This document shows, in pieces, positions 22,092-34,018 of a stretch of 64,000 bases of DNA; position 1 is the first letter of the stretch, and each line of letters starts with the position of its first letter. The translations under genes and the position numbers were made by a program. The stretch covers positions 3,038,001-3,102,000 of the forward strand of contig WUJK01000005.1 of assembly GCA_011317545.1 (NCBI GenBank). The letters run 5' to 3'. The notes beneath the pieces were generated by a model. The model saw only the letters and a list, made by a program, of their open reading frames with translations. It had not been told where the DNA came from and ran no database searches. The stretch is from Coniella vitis (lineage: Eukaryota; Ascomycota; Sordariomycetes; Diaporthales; Schizoparmaceae).

Positions 22092-23807
22092 GGCCGAGCC
22101 GTTTGATCCTGTGCTCTGGTGGCTGAGGATTCCTGGATGTTGCAAGTTGTCGGCTTCAGAACTTTTTGTCCGGATCACATACAAGCTTCAGTGCGGAAGC
22201 AGGTTTTAATGTATATTATTTAATCACTGGCATATTGAACTTTTCAGTCGTCCCTGCTTCATAGGTGGTTCGTCTCAAATGATCAATGATGCAATCGTAC
22301 GCTTCAAGAAGAGTGATTGCAGGGTCGCATGTCCATTGAGTTTCTTGCAGCCGCTCGCTTGATGAATGTGTTGAGATAAAAAGTCCTACCTCATCCAGAC
22401 CTGGCTCTATCGTAAGCTTGACGTATCTTACTCGACCTCGCTTCATAGTACAACAACTGCCCACGCTTGGTGGCCTCACATTCAGCAGCGAAGTCGTAAT
22501 GATAGGATGATACATATTTTGCTCCTGGTAAGGAGACTTGAAACATCCTTCACCTTCATCGCTAGTAGAACGACCAAGAAGAGTATGCTTGATTTATTGG
22601 ATTCCAAAGTCCTTGTCAATCCAGAACAACTTTGAGAGCAGAATGCCAAGCCAAAGCTGGCAGCATCTCCACATGAACATATATCCAGAAAATGAATACC
22701 ATATTCGAGAACGAGATGTTGGTGGAAGTCTAACCGCAAACCAAACGCAGTATTTGCTTAATGAACATGATTCCAAGTCTACGGAATGTGAACATATTCT
22801 GAGATCAAAGATCCTGACAAGCGATGACAAGTGTCGTGAATGTGAATTGGAATTTGTCTTTTGACCACACAGTTATCGGGACGCAAGTATTAGTGTCACT
22901 ACAATCAATGCCACTGCTGGGAATCAAGTATACCTTTTCTTGTCTAGTTCTTTTACCTGCGCATGTTCTTGTAATTGCTTTCACACTACTCCATTTCAAG
23001 CATTCGATACACAATGATGGAGAAAAGGGAGACCGAGGCCCTGACACAATAGGCCTAAGTACAGGATGAATAGATGTGCTTGATGGAGGATGGATATATG
23101 TGCTGTCCGTATCGTTGTTGCCCGAGAACAAAAGTTGGAGTAAAAAAACAAAAACAAAACACAAAACACAACCAGAAAGAAGAAGTAAAGAAAAGAAAAA
23201 TCATTATCACAAGGAGGTCACAGAAACCTTCATTCTGCGAGCGAGCCCCTTTGCTCCAAAGTCCTCCCACCATTTGCCGCGTAGACTCCAGATCTCGTTC
23301 AGCCCATGCAAGGCAAGAATAAACGGGCGCAAGTAAGTCAGGAATTTCGGTCATCCCTCTCACCGATGTGATTATTTGAGCTGTGTGGCCCAGAGACGAA
23401 CGTTTCTCCTTCACCACACTCTCCCCACGTTTTTCCCACAACATGTCCAACGCGCAATAGAGTGGGTTTTTGAACTTCCCAGCCCTGCCATCGAGATCGG
23501 ATATCATGGGCGGAGAAGTTTCGGTGGGCAATTCGTAAAATACAAAGCACAAGTTTCCCCCACTCAAACCTCAGCTATCTACCTCCCTCTGAGCGCCCGT
23601 TCTTCCGCCCTACTTTCTCCCACGTGATAATCGCGGGAACCAGATTTGATGGCTAATCGGAGCCAGAAACGCGGTACGTCGTTGCTGACTTTCGTGAAAG
23701 GGCAGTGCTCCGTGCCCGAAAACCCGACCCATGCAACCTCTCCCTTTCCATTAGATCTCTTCGAACGGGTTTTCGTCTGCAGGACAAGAATCGAAAATGA
23801 AGTCCTC
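22092..23807. other. Convergent intergenic region
   Basis: The 1.7 kb between the 3' ends of the axl2-like and PP2C genes. The composition is more AT-rich than the flanks, with a purine-rich run at about 23128-23200. Frames over 100 codons appear on both strands but have no domain and a lopsided Phe/Cys or Lys composition. No gene is supported. Confidence 0.5.
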
Positions 23808-25979
23808 CTAGACATCCTTTTCTTCCGTCTTTGACGCATTCTCGGACTCTGTCGAAGAGGTGGCCTTACGGTCCAGGTCCATGCTAGGGTCGAGCTTTTC
23901 AGGGGTGACCGGGCTTCCAACAACCTCGGGGTGTGCAGAACCGTCTGTGGTGACGGGGGACGAGGACTCCTTGGAGACTTGGCTGGCAAGGTCTTTATCC
24001 TCTTCAGCATTGTCAAACATCTCGGCGTCGTCAGAGTCGGTAAGGACTTCGGTTCCGTCGCCAAGGAAGATGATGCGGCCCTTGTAGGCGCCGATACCAA
24101 AGTTCTTAGATTTAGAGTCGCTCTCATTGTCATAAGCGCTGCCACTGTCATCAAAGTTGTGGTGGACACCAGGGCCTCGGAACTCAGCTAGCAGATACCA
24201 TGTGAATTAGTATGCTTGAACCTTGTCTTGGAAAAGAAATTAAACACCAAAAAGACCCCCCAGTCAGGTTGAACAGACGCGAACAGCCAACGACGGGACA
24301 TAAACATGATCATCATCATTGTCAAAACGACAGCAACATCATGATTGGTCGGGTTGCGTACCATATTCGGGTGGGGCGCAGGGACCGTCACCGTTGGCAA
24401 CCCGCTTGGCAATCTCATCATACCACTCGTCCTTTGACCGACCCCGCAAAAACCCAATGATGATCATGGTCATGTTGTCGCAGCCGACACCGCCCGTCTC
24501 CGAATTGGACGCCAGACAGTTGTCCATCATGTTCTCGCAAATCTTGTCCAGGTCCTGCTTGGCTGCAATGCCGCGGCGGACAAACTCGACGACAGCCTGG
24601 GAAGACTGGCAGTCCCAAATACCTGCAACACGAAAGCAGATCATCAGCGTATGCTCCTGTATATCTTGTAGAGGCCCTCTCGAAAGGAGGCTGCAAAAAG
24701 GGACTGACCGTCGCAGGCAATGACCAGGAACTCATCGTCGTCGGTAATGTCGTGAGAGACAACGTCTGGGTAGGCAGTGACAATTTGTTGCTCGGGAGAA
24801 AGGTCGGCGCTCTTCTTGAACTCGAAATCGCCAATGGCGCGGGACAGGGCAAGGTTGCCGTTGACGCGTCCAAAGTCGACGAAGCCGCCAGCAGCGGTGA
24901 TGCGTGCCTTCTCGCCTGTTAAGACACAGATAGTGCTCAGTCAGCGACAGGGACAGGTGGAGCAGCTGTAGGAATCAGGGGCGAGCAAACCTTCATTCTG
25001 AGGCTTGTGATCAAAGGATAGGGGCTTAGCACGGCCCTTGATGCCCAAGACACTTCTCGAATCTCCAGCGTTGGCCTAGGCGAATTGGGAACCCTGTTGT
25101 CAGCGCCTAGAGTCAACGCAAGCGCACCCAGGGCACACTCACAACGTAGATCTTGTCGTCCGTAATGAGACCGACGCAGGCTGTGCAGCCCGAAACCTCC
25201 TCTTCGTATTTGGGATCTGGACAAGTCATATTTGTCAGCCACGTGCTCACCGCCGACGATGTGGCTGGCGCGCAGCCATGGGCACAACGGTACCATTGAG
25301 TATTGCGCGGTCGGTTGCGAGGAAACCGTCCTTGAGCGCCTGTTCGTAGTTGCCCGCCTTGAAGGTGTCCTGTCTCGTAACAATGTTGTGGATGTTGTCG
25401 CCGGTAAACAGCGCCACCTTATCGCCACCGTGGCCGTCGAAAACACCGAAGAAGGAGAGCTTGGAGGAGTGGTCTTTAGCCTCGGGGCTGCCGGCAAGGA
25501 GGTCTAGGACGGCGGTGTGGGCGTCTTCCATGCTGATGCGCCAGCCCTGCATGGCCGAGACGCCGTAGAAGAGTCGGGTGTCGCCGCCATTCTCGGACGT
25601 CTAAAGCGGGGGGAAAGGCGGACTCTGCATCAGCAAAATTTCGAGAAAGCATCTAGAGCACGCGACGTGGAAACAAAGTCAAACGACTCGGGCAGCCGTC
25701 GCGGGCAGTGCGACAAGGCAATGGCGAGGCAGCGTGCTTCCACAGCGGAGGATAGGCGCGCGTTGCGGAACGACGGTGAGGATATCGTCATCAGGACTTT
25801 GAGGGGACGCGAAAGCGGCTGCGTCTGCGTCTGCGAGAGAAGCACCACCTGCACCTCGGATGACTGCCTGGCGGGATCGAGGCTGGCTTTGGCGAAAGGA
25901 TGAAGCAGGCTGGAAGAGGTGGTAGATATGCAGAGAAACTCACCTTCTCGACAACAGGTTCGGAGAGTGTCTGACCCAT
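23808..25979 (-). CDS. ptc2: Type 2C protein phosphatase (Ptc2/Ptc3-like)
   Basis: Seven exons on the minus strand: 25979-25944, 25600-25294, 25216-25143, 25075-24991, 24915-24709, 24622-24362 and 24187-23808, giving 449 residues; each junction keeps frame. Exon 1 is only 12 codons (MGQTLSEPVVEK) before a 343-nt intron; Gly2 fits N-myristoylation. PP2C motifs follow: MQGWRISMEDAHTAVLD, FFGVFDGHGGD (metal-binding Asp), a cysteine/valine block before DDKIYVANAGDSRSVL, GFVDFGRVNGNLALSRAIGD, DEFLVIACDGIWDCQSSQAV and GCDNMTMIIIGFL. The C-terminal 120 residues are acidic and Ser/Thr-rich, as in fungal Ptc2/3. These Mn/Mg-dependent Ser/Thr phosphatases turn off stress MAP-kinase and DNA-damage checkpoint signalling. 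The family is certain; the choice of Ptc2 over Ptc3 is by length and N-terminus. Confidence 0.9.
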
Positions 25980-28926
25980 GGTGATGCAGTGGTCAGCCGT
26001 GGGCGACAATGAGGGGAGGATCTGAGGCCGGAGGATGTCGAAGGGGAAGTTGGGAGAAGAGAGATCTAGGTGTGGTAGCAAAAAGGCTACCGCCAAGTAA
26101 AGGAACAAAGATGGGTGATGATGATGCTGGTTGTGTAGCAACAAGGTAGAATGACGAGGTCGAGACCGGAGGGAGAGAAACGAGCCGGCTGTACTATGTA
26201 GGTTGCTTGGTGGATGGCTACTTGAGGGTGGGTCAAGTCAAATGAGGTCGTCCAGGTAGAAGTCAAGTACAGGTGCTGCAGGAGTTGGGGCCTACCAGGT
26301 CTGGGTCTGCTTGTTGGGTCTGCCAGTGTTGCCAGGCTCAGGGCCCTTGGGGCTTTGGGTGTGTCAGAGTTTTCCTGTGGTTGTTGCCGCCTCTGCTGCA
26401 GCTGGCAGTCCTGGAGGCTAGGCTAGGCCTCCCACTAAAACTCCCTAGGTGCCTGTCTGCTTAAGCAGGTGCCTGTGTACTTAGGCAGTGGGATGCCGGG
26501 CCCAGGGGTTTACAGACTGAAGATGCAACTGATATCAAAGGATATTATCAGGTAGCCAGCCTCGACATAGCACCTATTGTCAATCGATATTGCTTGGAAG
26601 GCAAAATTCCATGACGAGCTTATGGGTAGCACAAACACGTTCCTTAAGCTGCATCTGCAAGCCAGCAATTTGTTGAACCAGAATATGGCAGACGCAGGAT
26701 CCAGGGCAGGTCAGGCTCTCCTTGCTAGCTCGCGATCCATTTACAAGTACTGAAGCGCTACATGGTACAAGCAGATTGGAAGCAGAGAATTGTAGAGGAC
26801 TGCTATACGGCAGAAGGCCACTCTGGCGTATTCAAAATCTCGCAATACCTGGAGCGATGGAGATGAAATCGCAGGACTATGCCAACCATCCCTACATATA
26901 GTACTATGTACATAGTAGTGCTATGGCGGACGGTGGACTGTTCAGGCACGCCAGCCACAACGGCAGGATATTTTCCGTGTTGGGCTGGGCCCAGGCGGCG
27001 CACAAGATGACAACGTGACCATCCGGATTCTCTCAGTGCTTGTGTGCAGCAACAAGCGCGGAGAATGACAACGCTGGGTATACCAGTGTAAATACTAGGT
27101 ACTTGCCCTAACGGGCGCTGAGAGCGGGGTACCGTCTAGGCACGCTATCCTGTACATACCTAAGCTAGTATTTGCACTGGGGGATGGGGCCTGGGGAATC
27201 CTGAAGAGGGGCTGGGCCTGTGTATATATTATAATGACAGAAGGACAACGTGCATGATTCTCATATTGCCGCCTCACGGCCACGTTGTAGGAACAATGTC
27301 ATTCATTCTCTGCGCTTTACATTGTTTTAGCCCCTTGTGTTCTCCCAAAATGCAATTGAGGAAGCAGGACATCGAGGTGCACGCGACTTCCCCGCCATTG
27401 TGCCCTTTTTAGGATATCGATTCACTAGGCCGTGGTCCAAGCTCCCAGAGATTTGCTAATGTGGGGTTGAGAGGACCCCGTGCTTTTCGGGAGTCCCTCC
27501 TATCCATCCGGTCTTTTTTTCTCCTTCTATCTAGGTACCCTTTCGAACAAGGAAAAATTGAATACCAAAATACCCTCTTACAGCGCTATACCCCCAGCAG
27601 GACCACCCTATACTCCAGGGGCTCTTGGCGTACATATCGCACCACGAGTACCTGACCGGTACCTATGCCGCGGAACTTCACGCTGCCGCTGAAGCAGCGG
27701 GAGACGCCACCTGTCGCCGGCAAGCCGTTCCCAGCAAAATGACGTACATGTGGTTCTTGCTCAACTCCTTTCCTGACTTTGACAGTCGCGATTTGTCTGA
27801 TGCGCTATGCCGTGTCGACCAAATTGCGCTTCCAGCATGGCAAACCGTTCGGGTGAGCGGATTCACTCCGTGGCTAGGACGACACGAGGGGATAAGTAGC
27901 AGGAGAGGAGCATTCTTGGTCAATTGCATCATTCATTTTGGCAATGATTGAATGCGTTCTCGTACAGAATAAAAATTTCACGACTGCTTTCCCTCACAGA
28001 TCTGCCCAAGTCATCCGTGTGGTTTGGCCAAACAACCAATACCTGGTATTACATGGTGTAGCGCGCTGGACTTGCTTTTATGCCAAATGTTATACTCCAA
28101 CATCATGTGCATAGTAATTGCTATCACGTACTTATATACGCATCATTTAGTACACGGTAAAAACCCGAATGCTTGATAGGCGCACCGGTCAAGCCCATCC
28201 ATCTCCGACTCCCATGTGAAGGCACGCAGACCCCCTCATCCCTGCCCGTTCATCGCCTTGGCAAGGGACCACCCCGCTCTTAGACTGCGTACATAGGATA
28301 CTCAGCGACGCGACGGAACTGAGCGTTAAAAAGAATCAAAAGAATAAAAATGTCATTTTTAGATCAAACTCCGCAAGTCGATATCGTGGCCCACTATATT
28401 GAACAACGTTGTCCTGCATTCTCGAAGGATTGTGTTCATTGGTGAGCCACACAAGTTACGACGCCGAAAAATGGCGGCAAATGACGTACTATGTATTCGC
28501 CGCATCTCAACCACGCAGAAGCGCGTCTCGATTTCCCACGTTGTGGCTTTGGCTCGTGCAGGCCCCGAAGTCCGGGTGCCTTGGCAGAGGATGTTGCTGT
28601 ACGCCTCCAATTTCAACTGGCCTGCAGGTTGTCTTTCTTACTTATACTTTGAAAGGAAGTTATTTCTACATACGCTTGATAGGTTTGATCATCCAAGTTA
28701 GACTATCGCAAACCAATATTAAAACACTACATGCGTGCCTGCAACGAGAATATAACTGCATCTCAAACTGTTCCCCGCCAAACGCTACCTTTGTACAGGG
28801 TATTATAGTGTTCGCAGTGAAGGGGTTATTTCCAAGATAGCTGTCGTTATCGCCCTCTTTCGCTTCGCATGTGCGTCCTTCTCGCTTCCCATGGCAGAAT
28901 CACATCACCATTGCTTGTCAACCACA
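25980..28926. other. Gene-poor region
   Basis: Almost 3 kb. The first about 250 bases should be the promoter and 5' UTR of the PP2C gene. It contains a perfect 16-bp palindrome (26902-26917). No frame has a recognisable domain, and those present are shorter than about 145 codons. No gene is supported. Confidence 0.5.
26902..26917. repeat. Perfect palindrome TACTATGTACATAGTA
   Basis: A perfect copy of a 16-bp palindrome also found at 34877-34892 and, with small variations, in most of the larger spacers of this window. It is never inside a coding exon that I call. Confidence 0.85.
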
Positions 28927-31866
28927 TCACCTGGACCCGAATGATATGTTCTTGGCCTCGAGCGAGGAATGCTCGATCCTGGGCCTGCATTTGCGGGAAA
29001 AAATCTTTTCCTTCTCCAATGCGTCGAGGGCAGCCATGATCAATTCTTCCTCTTGCGTTTGCACCCCGGTGCGACGATCTTGCTCAGTGCCTATCTCGCC
29101 CACATCTTCTGTGGCAGCCCACAATCTTGGGTTGATAATGACGATTTGTTTCTCCTGAGCTTCTTCAATAGTGACAAGTGGCGACTTGTTCGCTGCTGGT
29201 GGTGGTGGTGGTGGTGGTGCTGCTGCTGCTGAAGTTGTATATTCGGACGCCTTGTTGCCTCCTGTGTCAGCCGTAGTCTCTGGATGTGATTCCTCCATCC
29301 CGCACCCGTCCACACTGTTTGAACTCTGAGCTGCCTCAGAGACCAAGCTCTGGTGCACACTATGGTTAGGAGACCAAGTCCACTCATTGAATGCCCATGC
29401 CTCCGATGCTGATTGATCCTCCCATTTGTCTTGTGGTCCGATGGCGGTCACCTGCTTAGCGGTATGGTGGTATGGAGCTATGTCAACACGACCTTCTTCT
29501 TCTGGATTCCTCTTCAGAAGTGGCAGCATCTTGACCTTGGCGTGTCGTAGCACATCTTGTAACTCATGCTTCGACTTCCGGGCACGAAGGCAGCGGAAGT
29601 CGAACACCACTGACTGCGTGAGTATGTCTCCGAGCGCGATGCCAGGAGCAAAGTCGCCATAGGCGAGTGGCAGCGCCTTTGCCGCAAGAACACCAAGTTC
29701 ACTATAAGGCAAGAACCGGGCCCCCCAAGCCTTTTCTGCAATGGCCCTGATCCGAGCCAAGGCAGCGGCGCCGCCAGCAAGCTCCTGTGCAAGCGTCTCG
29801 CCGCCGAGCTCGCGGTACGTCGACTCTGACAGTTCCTTGGCAACCAGAATGGGGTTTTTGCGTAGCAACAGGGAGACTCTGTCGCGCATGCGCCACGATG
29901 TGATTCTGGCGAGCGAGGCATAACGCCAGAGGACGACGAGGGTTGTGCGCAAGCGAAACTTCCACGCCATCTCGAACAGGACGTGAATCACCTTGTCGTA
30001 GCGCAATCTGTGCAGAGAGGGCCTCTTCATCTTGCGCACAAGGTTGACCGCAACAGGCATCTTGCCATGGCTGCGAGCGTGGACAAGGATATTAAAGAAG
30101 GTCGCTCCGCCGGGACGCATGGCTATGCGGTCTAGAATGTGCGCTCGCGTGTTGGGAAGCTGTTCGTATCGCTCGGTCAAGGCATTGAGGACGTTGAAAG
30201 CATCCTCGAAGCGGCCATGCATGGCAAAGACGTCAATGATTTGGTTTGCCGCCTCGCGCGAGAGCCAGTCTGCCCCGTAGCGACTTTGCTGTTCTGTCAG
30301 GAAGGTAGCGAGGTCTTGCTTGCGCATTACAGCGTGTTCGGCGTCCATCGTGGCCACCACTCCAGCCACTTGTTCCAGTGCCCCAGGGAGGGCCAAGAGG
30401 TTTTTGGAGTGCATGGCCTGCAGTGTATAAGATCTGACCTTGCTCGACTGCATCATTTGTAAAAATAGCAGCCAAGTTTCAAGATTGGGAGCTTGGCCGC
30501 GACGACGCATCAGACCTAAAGTTTGCTGAAATCTGCGCAGATTACGCACCTTGCACGCTGCTTTCAGAAGAATGTTGTATATATCCACATCAGCAGCAAG
30601 GCCGCGTCGGTCCATCGCGGCTAGTAATGAGCGGGCTTCAGGGACGTATTTTTCGCCCTTATCGCACATGTAATTCAGAGCAAGTTTGAGTGCAGACCGT
30701 GACGCCACCTTCATTGATGCCGTCCTCTCCCAGATTCGCCCGAGTCTTTCGACTTTCGTGCGCTCATGATCTAACAATATTTTACCAGGGGTTGGCGAGT
30801 ATAGCGGAGCGTGCATATGCGGGGCGACGACAGAATCGACAATCTTGGCCACAAACTGCTCAACCGTTGCTGTTGTCCATGTCGATGGCAAAGGAGTGTT
30901 GGAAATGTGGCTATGCATGGAGACGAGATGGGGTCGGAATCCTTCTTCTCGGGACGGTGGCGGTTCGTAGAAAGAACTTGGGTCTACTTGAGGCTTATAT
31001 TTGGACCTCTTGACATTTGTAGGTGAATGTAGTCGTGTGACGGTGACAGTCTCGGCAATCCTTTTCAACTCATTGGTCGCCTTGTTGATCGAGCGTGGAG
31101 TGCCGGATAAGATCACTGTTGGATCATCGTAAGACACCTTGATGACTGCGCCTGTTCTTTTCCTGATCGAACCGACTGTATAATCACCACTTTCAGCTAG
31201 AAGGTCGTCCATTACTTCGCGGGGCATATCGATCTTGAGCCCCTCCTCGATCCAATGCAGCATTTGGATAGGCGTGTTCTGAGCCAACAGAACAAGCACC
31301 TTTCGCCAGTCACCCGGAAGAGCCTTTTCTGCAGTTGTTGTTCTTGCATGTCGAACTTGCGCCGTGATGGTTTTGTGTTGTTGTCTCAACTTTTCACGCG
31401 CTCGCACACCTCGTTGGCCATTCCGAGGCTGTGTGACAAGTACCGAGCCGGCGAATCTGGCCCGCTCCAATTCGTCCTCCATAGCGCGTATTTCCTCTGA
31501 GAGGTATTTGTCTTTGTATGTCGCAAGTGGCAGCTCGTCCTCCAGGTCCCCATCCATGTCTTCCAGTATGAGCGATTCGAACGAAGTCGGGGAGACAGGG
31601 GCATGCAACGGTGTTGGGTCTCTGGCCGACTCGGGTACGTTTCCACCATCGTCCTGGGCCGTGCCTGAGGCATGCCGTGCATCCTCGTATCTAGGAAGCG
31701 AGGAGTTTGGCGCAGGTAAGCTCGAGTATCTAGCACATACGCAGGAGAAGGGCGCGGTTGGATGGGCTCGTCGTGGTCGCGCTGGGAGCAAGAGAGACAC
31801 CCTGGGAATCGAGGGTCCCAATCGCAGAGGTCGCACCCTCCATCTTGCAATGATCCCCAGGGACAT
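28927..31866 (-). CDS. Mitochondrial KH-like / pentatricopeptide (PPR) protein
   Basis: A single exon of 979 residues. The N-terminal 55 residues are Arg/Ser/Leu/Pro-rich with few acidic residues (RWRVRPLRLGPSIPRVSLLL), which fits a mitochondrial targeting sequence. Residues about 222-275 resemble a KH-type RNA-binding unit (SIRKRTGAVIKVSYDD followed by an ILSGTPRSINKATNELKRI helix). PPR-type helical pairs occur at about 405-472 (DVDIYNILLKAACKVRNLRR), 537-572 and 584-654 (GATFFNILVHARSHGKMPVA). A poly-Ala/poly-Pro tract (encoded by the GTG/GCT repeats near 29196-29231) and an acidic tail close the protein. Such proteins bind mitochondrial RNA and act in its maturation or translation; the target cannot be told. 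The next gene upstream on the same strand is the Mug65-like gene. Confidence 0.8.
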   Translation of the reverse strand: MSLGIIARWRVRPLRLGPSIPRVSLLLPARPRRAHPTAPFSCVCARYSSLPAPNSSLPRYEDARHASGTAQDDGGNVPESARDPTPLHAPVSPTSFESLILEDMDGDLEDELPLATYKDKYLSEEIRAMEDELERARFAGSVLVTQPRNGQRGVRAREKLRQQHKTITAQVRHARTTTAEKALPGDWRKVLVLLAQNTPIQMLHWIEEGLKIDMPREVMDDLLAESGDYTVGSIRKRTGAVIKVSYDDPTVILSGTPRSINKATNELKRIAETVTVTRLHSPTNVKRSKYKPQVDPSSFYEPPPSREEGFRPHLVSMHSHISNTPLPSTWTTATVEQFVAKIVDSVVAPHMHAPLYSPTPGKILLDHERTKVERLGRIWERTASMKVASRSALKLALNYMCDKGEKYVPEARSLLAAMDRRGLAADVDIYNILLKAACKVRNLRRFQQTLGLMRRRGQAPNLETWLLFLQMMQSSKVRSYTLQAMHSKNLLALPGALEQVAGVVATMDAEHAVMRKQDLATFLTEQQSRYGADWLSREAANQIIDVFAMHGRFEDAFNVLNALTERYEQLPNTRAHILDRIAMRPGGATFFNILVHARSHGKMPVAVNLVRKMKRPSLHRLRYDKVIHVLFEMAWKFRLRTTLVVLWRYASLARITSWRMRDRVSLLLRKNPILVAKELSESTYRELGGETLAQELAGGAAALARIRAIAEKAWGARFLPYSELGVLAAKALPLAYGDFAPGIALGDILTQSVVFDFRCLRARKSKHELQDVLRHAKVKMLPLLKRNPEEEGRVDIAPYHHTAKQVTAIGPQDKWEDQSASEAWAFNEWTWSPNHSVHQSLVSEAAQSSNSVDGCGMEESHPETTADTGGNKASEYTTSAAAAPPPPPPPAANKSPLVTIEEAQEKQIVIINPRLWAATEDVGEIGTEQDRRTGVQTQEEELIMAALDALEKEKIFSRKCRPRIEHSSLEAKNISFGSR

Positions 31867-32524
31867 TTGCTATGAAACGGTCATTCTGTAGTTGCATGGA
31901 TTGCGGTGCGCCAATCTGGTCTTGACTAGGGGCGCAGTCGGGCTTTTCGATTCCAGCAAGGTGCCAGCGTGCGGAAACCAGAATTTGTGAACCGCGACCT
32001 CGGAGCGCCTAGGCTTGAACCAAAAGATTTGGCGCTGACGTTTGAGGACGGGGCTTATCGATAAGATCATGTCCTTGGCATCAAGATGGATGGTGGATAC
32101 TAAGCCCGGGCACGCGGGCACCTAGGGCTCAGTACTTGACGGGTACGTTATGTAGCGAGGTGCCATGTACCTCCTATTATGCTGGGCACGAAGTCGTTCA
32201 AGAGCATTTTCGCTTGAACGAGGCATTCCAACAAAGTGTTCGATCTATCGGCGGTGTGGGCAACAAGAATTAATATCATATTAGGGACAAGTATATTTGA
32301 AATCCAGCATTCGCCGGTGCATGAGATGGAAGGAGCCCTCATCCTTTGCAAACGCCGTGGTCATGCTTACAACCGATTCCCTTGCCATCTCCTTCAACTC
32401 GACCAGGCACGCTGCAGTCTCACAACTGATTTCTCCGCCCCGGTCCAAACATGCGGCCTCTGAAAAGACGGCCCTGCACAAGAACGTCGACTCGCGGGTA
32501 GACATGCTGCTGCTGGCTCCTCTG
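31867..32524. other. Intergenic region
   Basis: A 660-bp spacer between two minus-strand genes. It holds the promoter side of the PPR gene and the 3' side of the dysferlin-domain gene. No coding signal is apparent. Confidence 0.5.
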
Positions 32525-34018
32525 CTAGAGGTCGCACTTGCTTGGGTCAGGCATGGCAGGGCCGCTGTTATCTGCGCCGCTCCAGCTTTCATCCCAGCCT
32601 TTGCACTTGTCTGTAGCAGTGCCCGTGTCTCCCTCTTTGATTAATTTTCGTACATCGCTCCAGTATTCGAGCGTTTGAACTTCCTCATCCGCATGTCGGA
32701 TCGCCGCCTTCAGATTGTTACATCTGCGCTGCAGTCTGCCCGTGTCATTCTTCTCCATCTCTTGTAGCGTCGACTCGTATAGCTCGTGCAATTTGGTTAA
32801 CAATGCCCTCCTGGATGCTTGAAAAATGAAGATGGCCATAATGGCATGCATTTTGTGTTCCAAATGCTCCAGTTCCTCCTCACCATGCTCTAAAAAGTTC
32901 TCAACCGCCTCGATCTTCTCGCGATCGATCCTCGCATGACTGAGGACTGCCATGAGCGTCTCAATGTCCTGGATGTCCGGCTTCTCGAGCGCCCAAGAGG
33001 ACAGGCTGATGCTGGTCCCACTATGACGACTGCTCGCTCCACTGCCTGTCCTGGCAGAGTCCAGACTGGCACGGACGGTGAAGTAGTCGGTGTTGAGCAT
33101 GTGAGGGTCATTGATCTCGACATTTTGGCGGACTCGTTTCCTTGTCCAGGCCCGACGGCGCACGAAGGAGTTGTACCATCTAGGAGGGTGCCATGAAAAT
33201 GCTTTTGCAAACATGAAAGAATATTCCCAGCCCTCTTCATCGACGCCCTCGTCCTTGTTGACGTGCCATTCGGGCCACACCCAGACCCAGCTGGGATCTG
33301 GGACCTGGGCAGTGAAAATGTCGGTGGGGCTCGGCTTGTGCGCAATATTGGTCCATGCAGGAGGATCGAGCTGGCCGAGGGCTTTGGGCGAAAATAAAGG
33401 AATGCCACATAGAAAACCGCCTCGTTGATTCTCGTATAGAATGTCGATGGCGGTCTCGGGCGAGTTGTCGCCGCTCGGTTGGTCAGTTACGGCAAGATGT
33501 CCCGTCTGGGTGAGCGGCGTGGGCTCTACTAGCAATTAGATGGGTTCCTGCCTGAGAACGAAAGCAGCCTGCATATATTCACCATTGACTTCAACTCTAG
33601 GTATGGCAACACCCGATTTGGTGCTCAGACGCTGGGAAGACCTTTTGGACAAGCGCTTGGACTTTGTAGATTTGACTGAAACGCCGACACTGCTGGTCCT
33701 ACCACGTGCGGCCACGCCCTTCAGGGAGGCAGTGGCCTGCTCTGGTGTCGCTGAGGGCCCCGGCTGGGAATCTTCGGTGGTTGATGGCGTGTTTGTATGC
33801 GGGGATAAGGTGTTGTCCTTCGTTGTTTCAACGGTCTCTGAGGTCGTAAGAGCGTTGTCGGTCCGCTGTGGAGGAAGCGCAGCATCTCTCAAGGGCGGCT
33901 GCGGATCAGCGACGACGGCTTCGGCCGCATGGTCGACGAGATTTATCTCATGATCGTAGTCGCTGTCTTTGAGGGCCGGGGCTCTGCGTGAGCTTCGTGC
34001 AGTCGAATGCTTCCGCAT
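32525..34018 (-). CDS. mug65: Dysferlin-domain protein, Mug65/Spo73-like
   Basis: The start is taken at the ATG at 34018 (MRKHSTARSSRRAP), as the open frame further upstream lacks coding character. The frame is broken by one in-frame TAA at 33536-33538. I propose a 54-nt intron, 33582-33529 (GTGAAT..GCTAG), which removes the stop and keeps frame: exons 34018-33583 and 33528-32525, 479 residues. The N-terminal part has DYDHEINLVDHAAEA and a Ser/Arg/Lys-rich stretch. The second exon has DILYENQRGGFLCGIPLFSP, WVWVWPEWHVNKDEGVDEEG, WEYSFMFAKAFSWHPPRW and WYNSFVRRRAWTRKRV, which are the paired segments of a dysferlin domain, then a coiled region and the end KGWDESWSGADNSGPAMPDP. S. pombe Mug65 is up-regulated in meiosis and yeast Spo73 acts at the prospore membrane; related domains sit in peroxisome/ER Pex30 proteins. 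The intron is weak, so the N-terminal half is less sure. Confidence 0.72.

Noticed and set aside
23055..23567. Minus-strand frame of 170 codons ending in Phe/Cys-rich sequence
   Set aside because: The hydrophobic end is the reverse of an A/G-rich run, and no family motif is visible.
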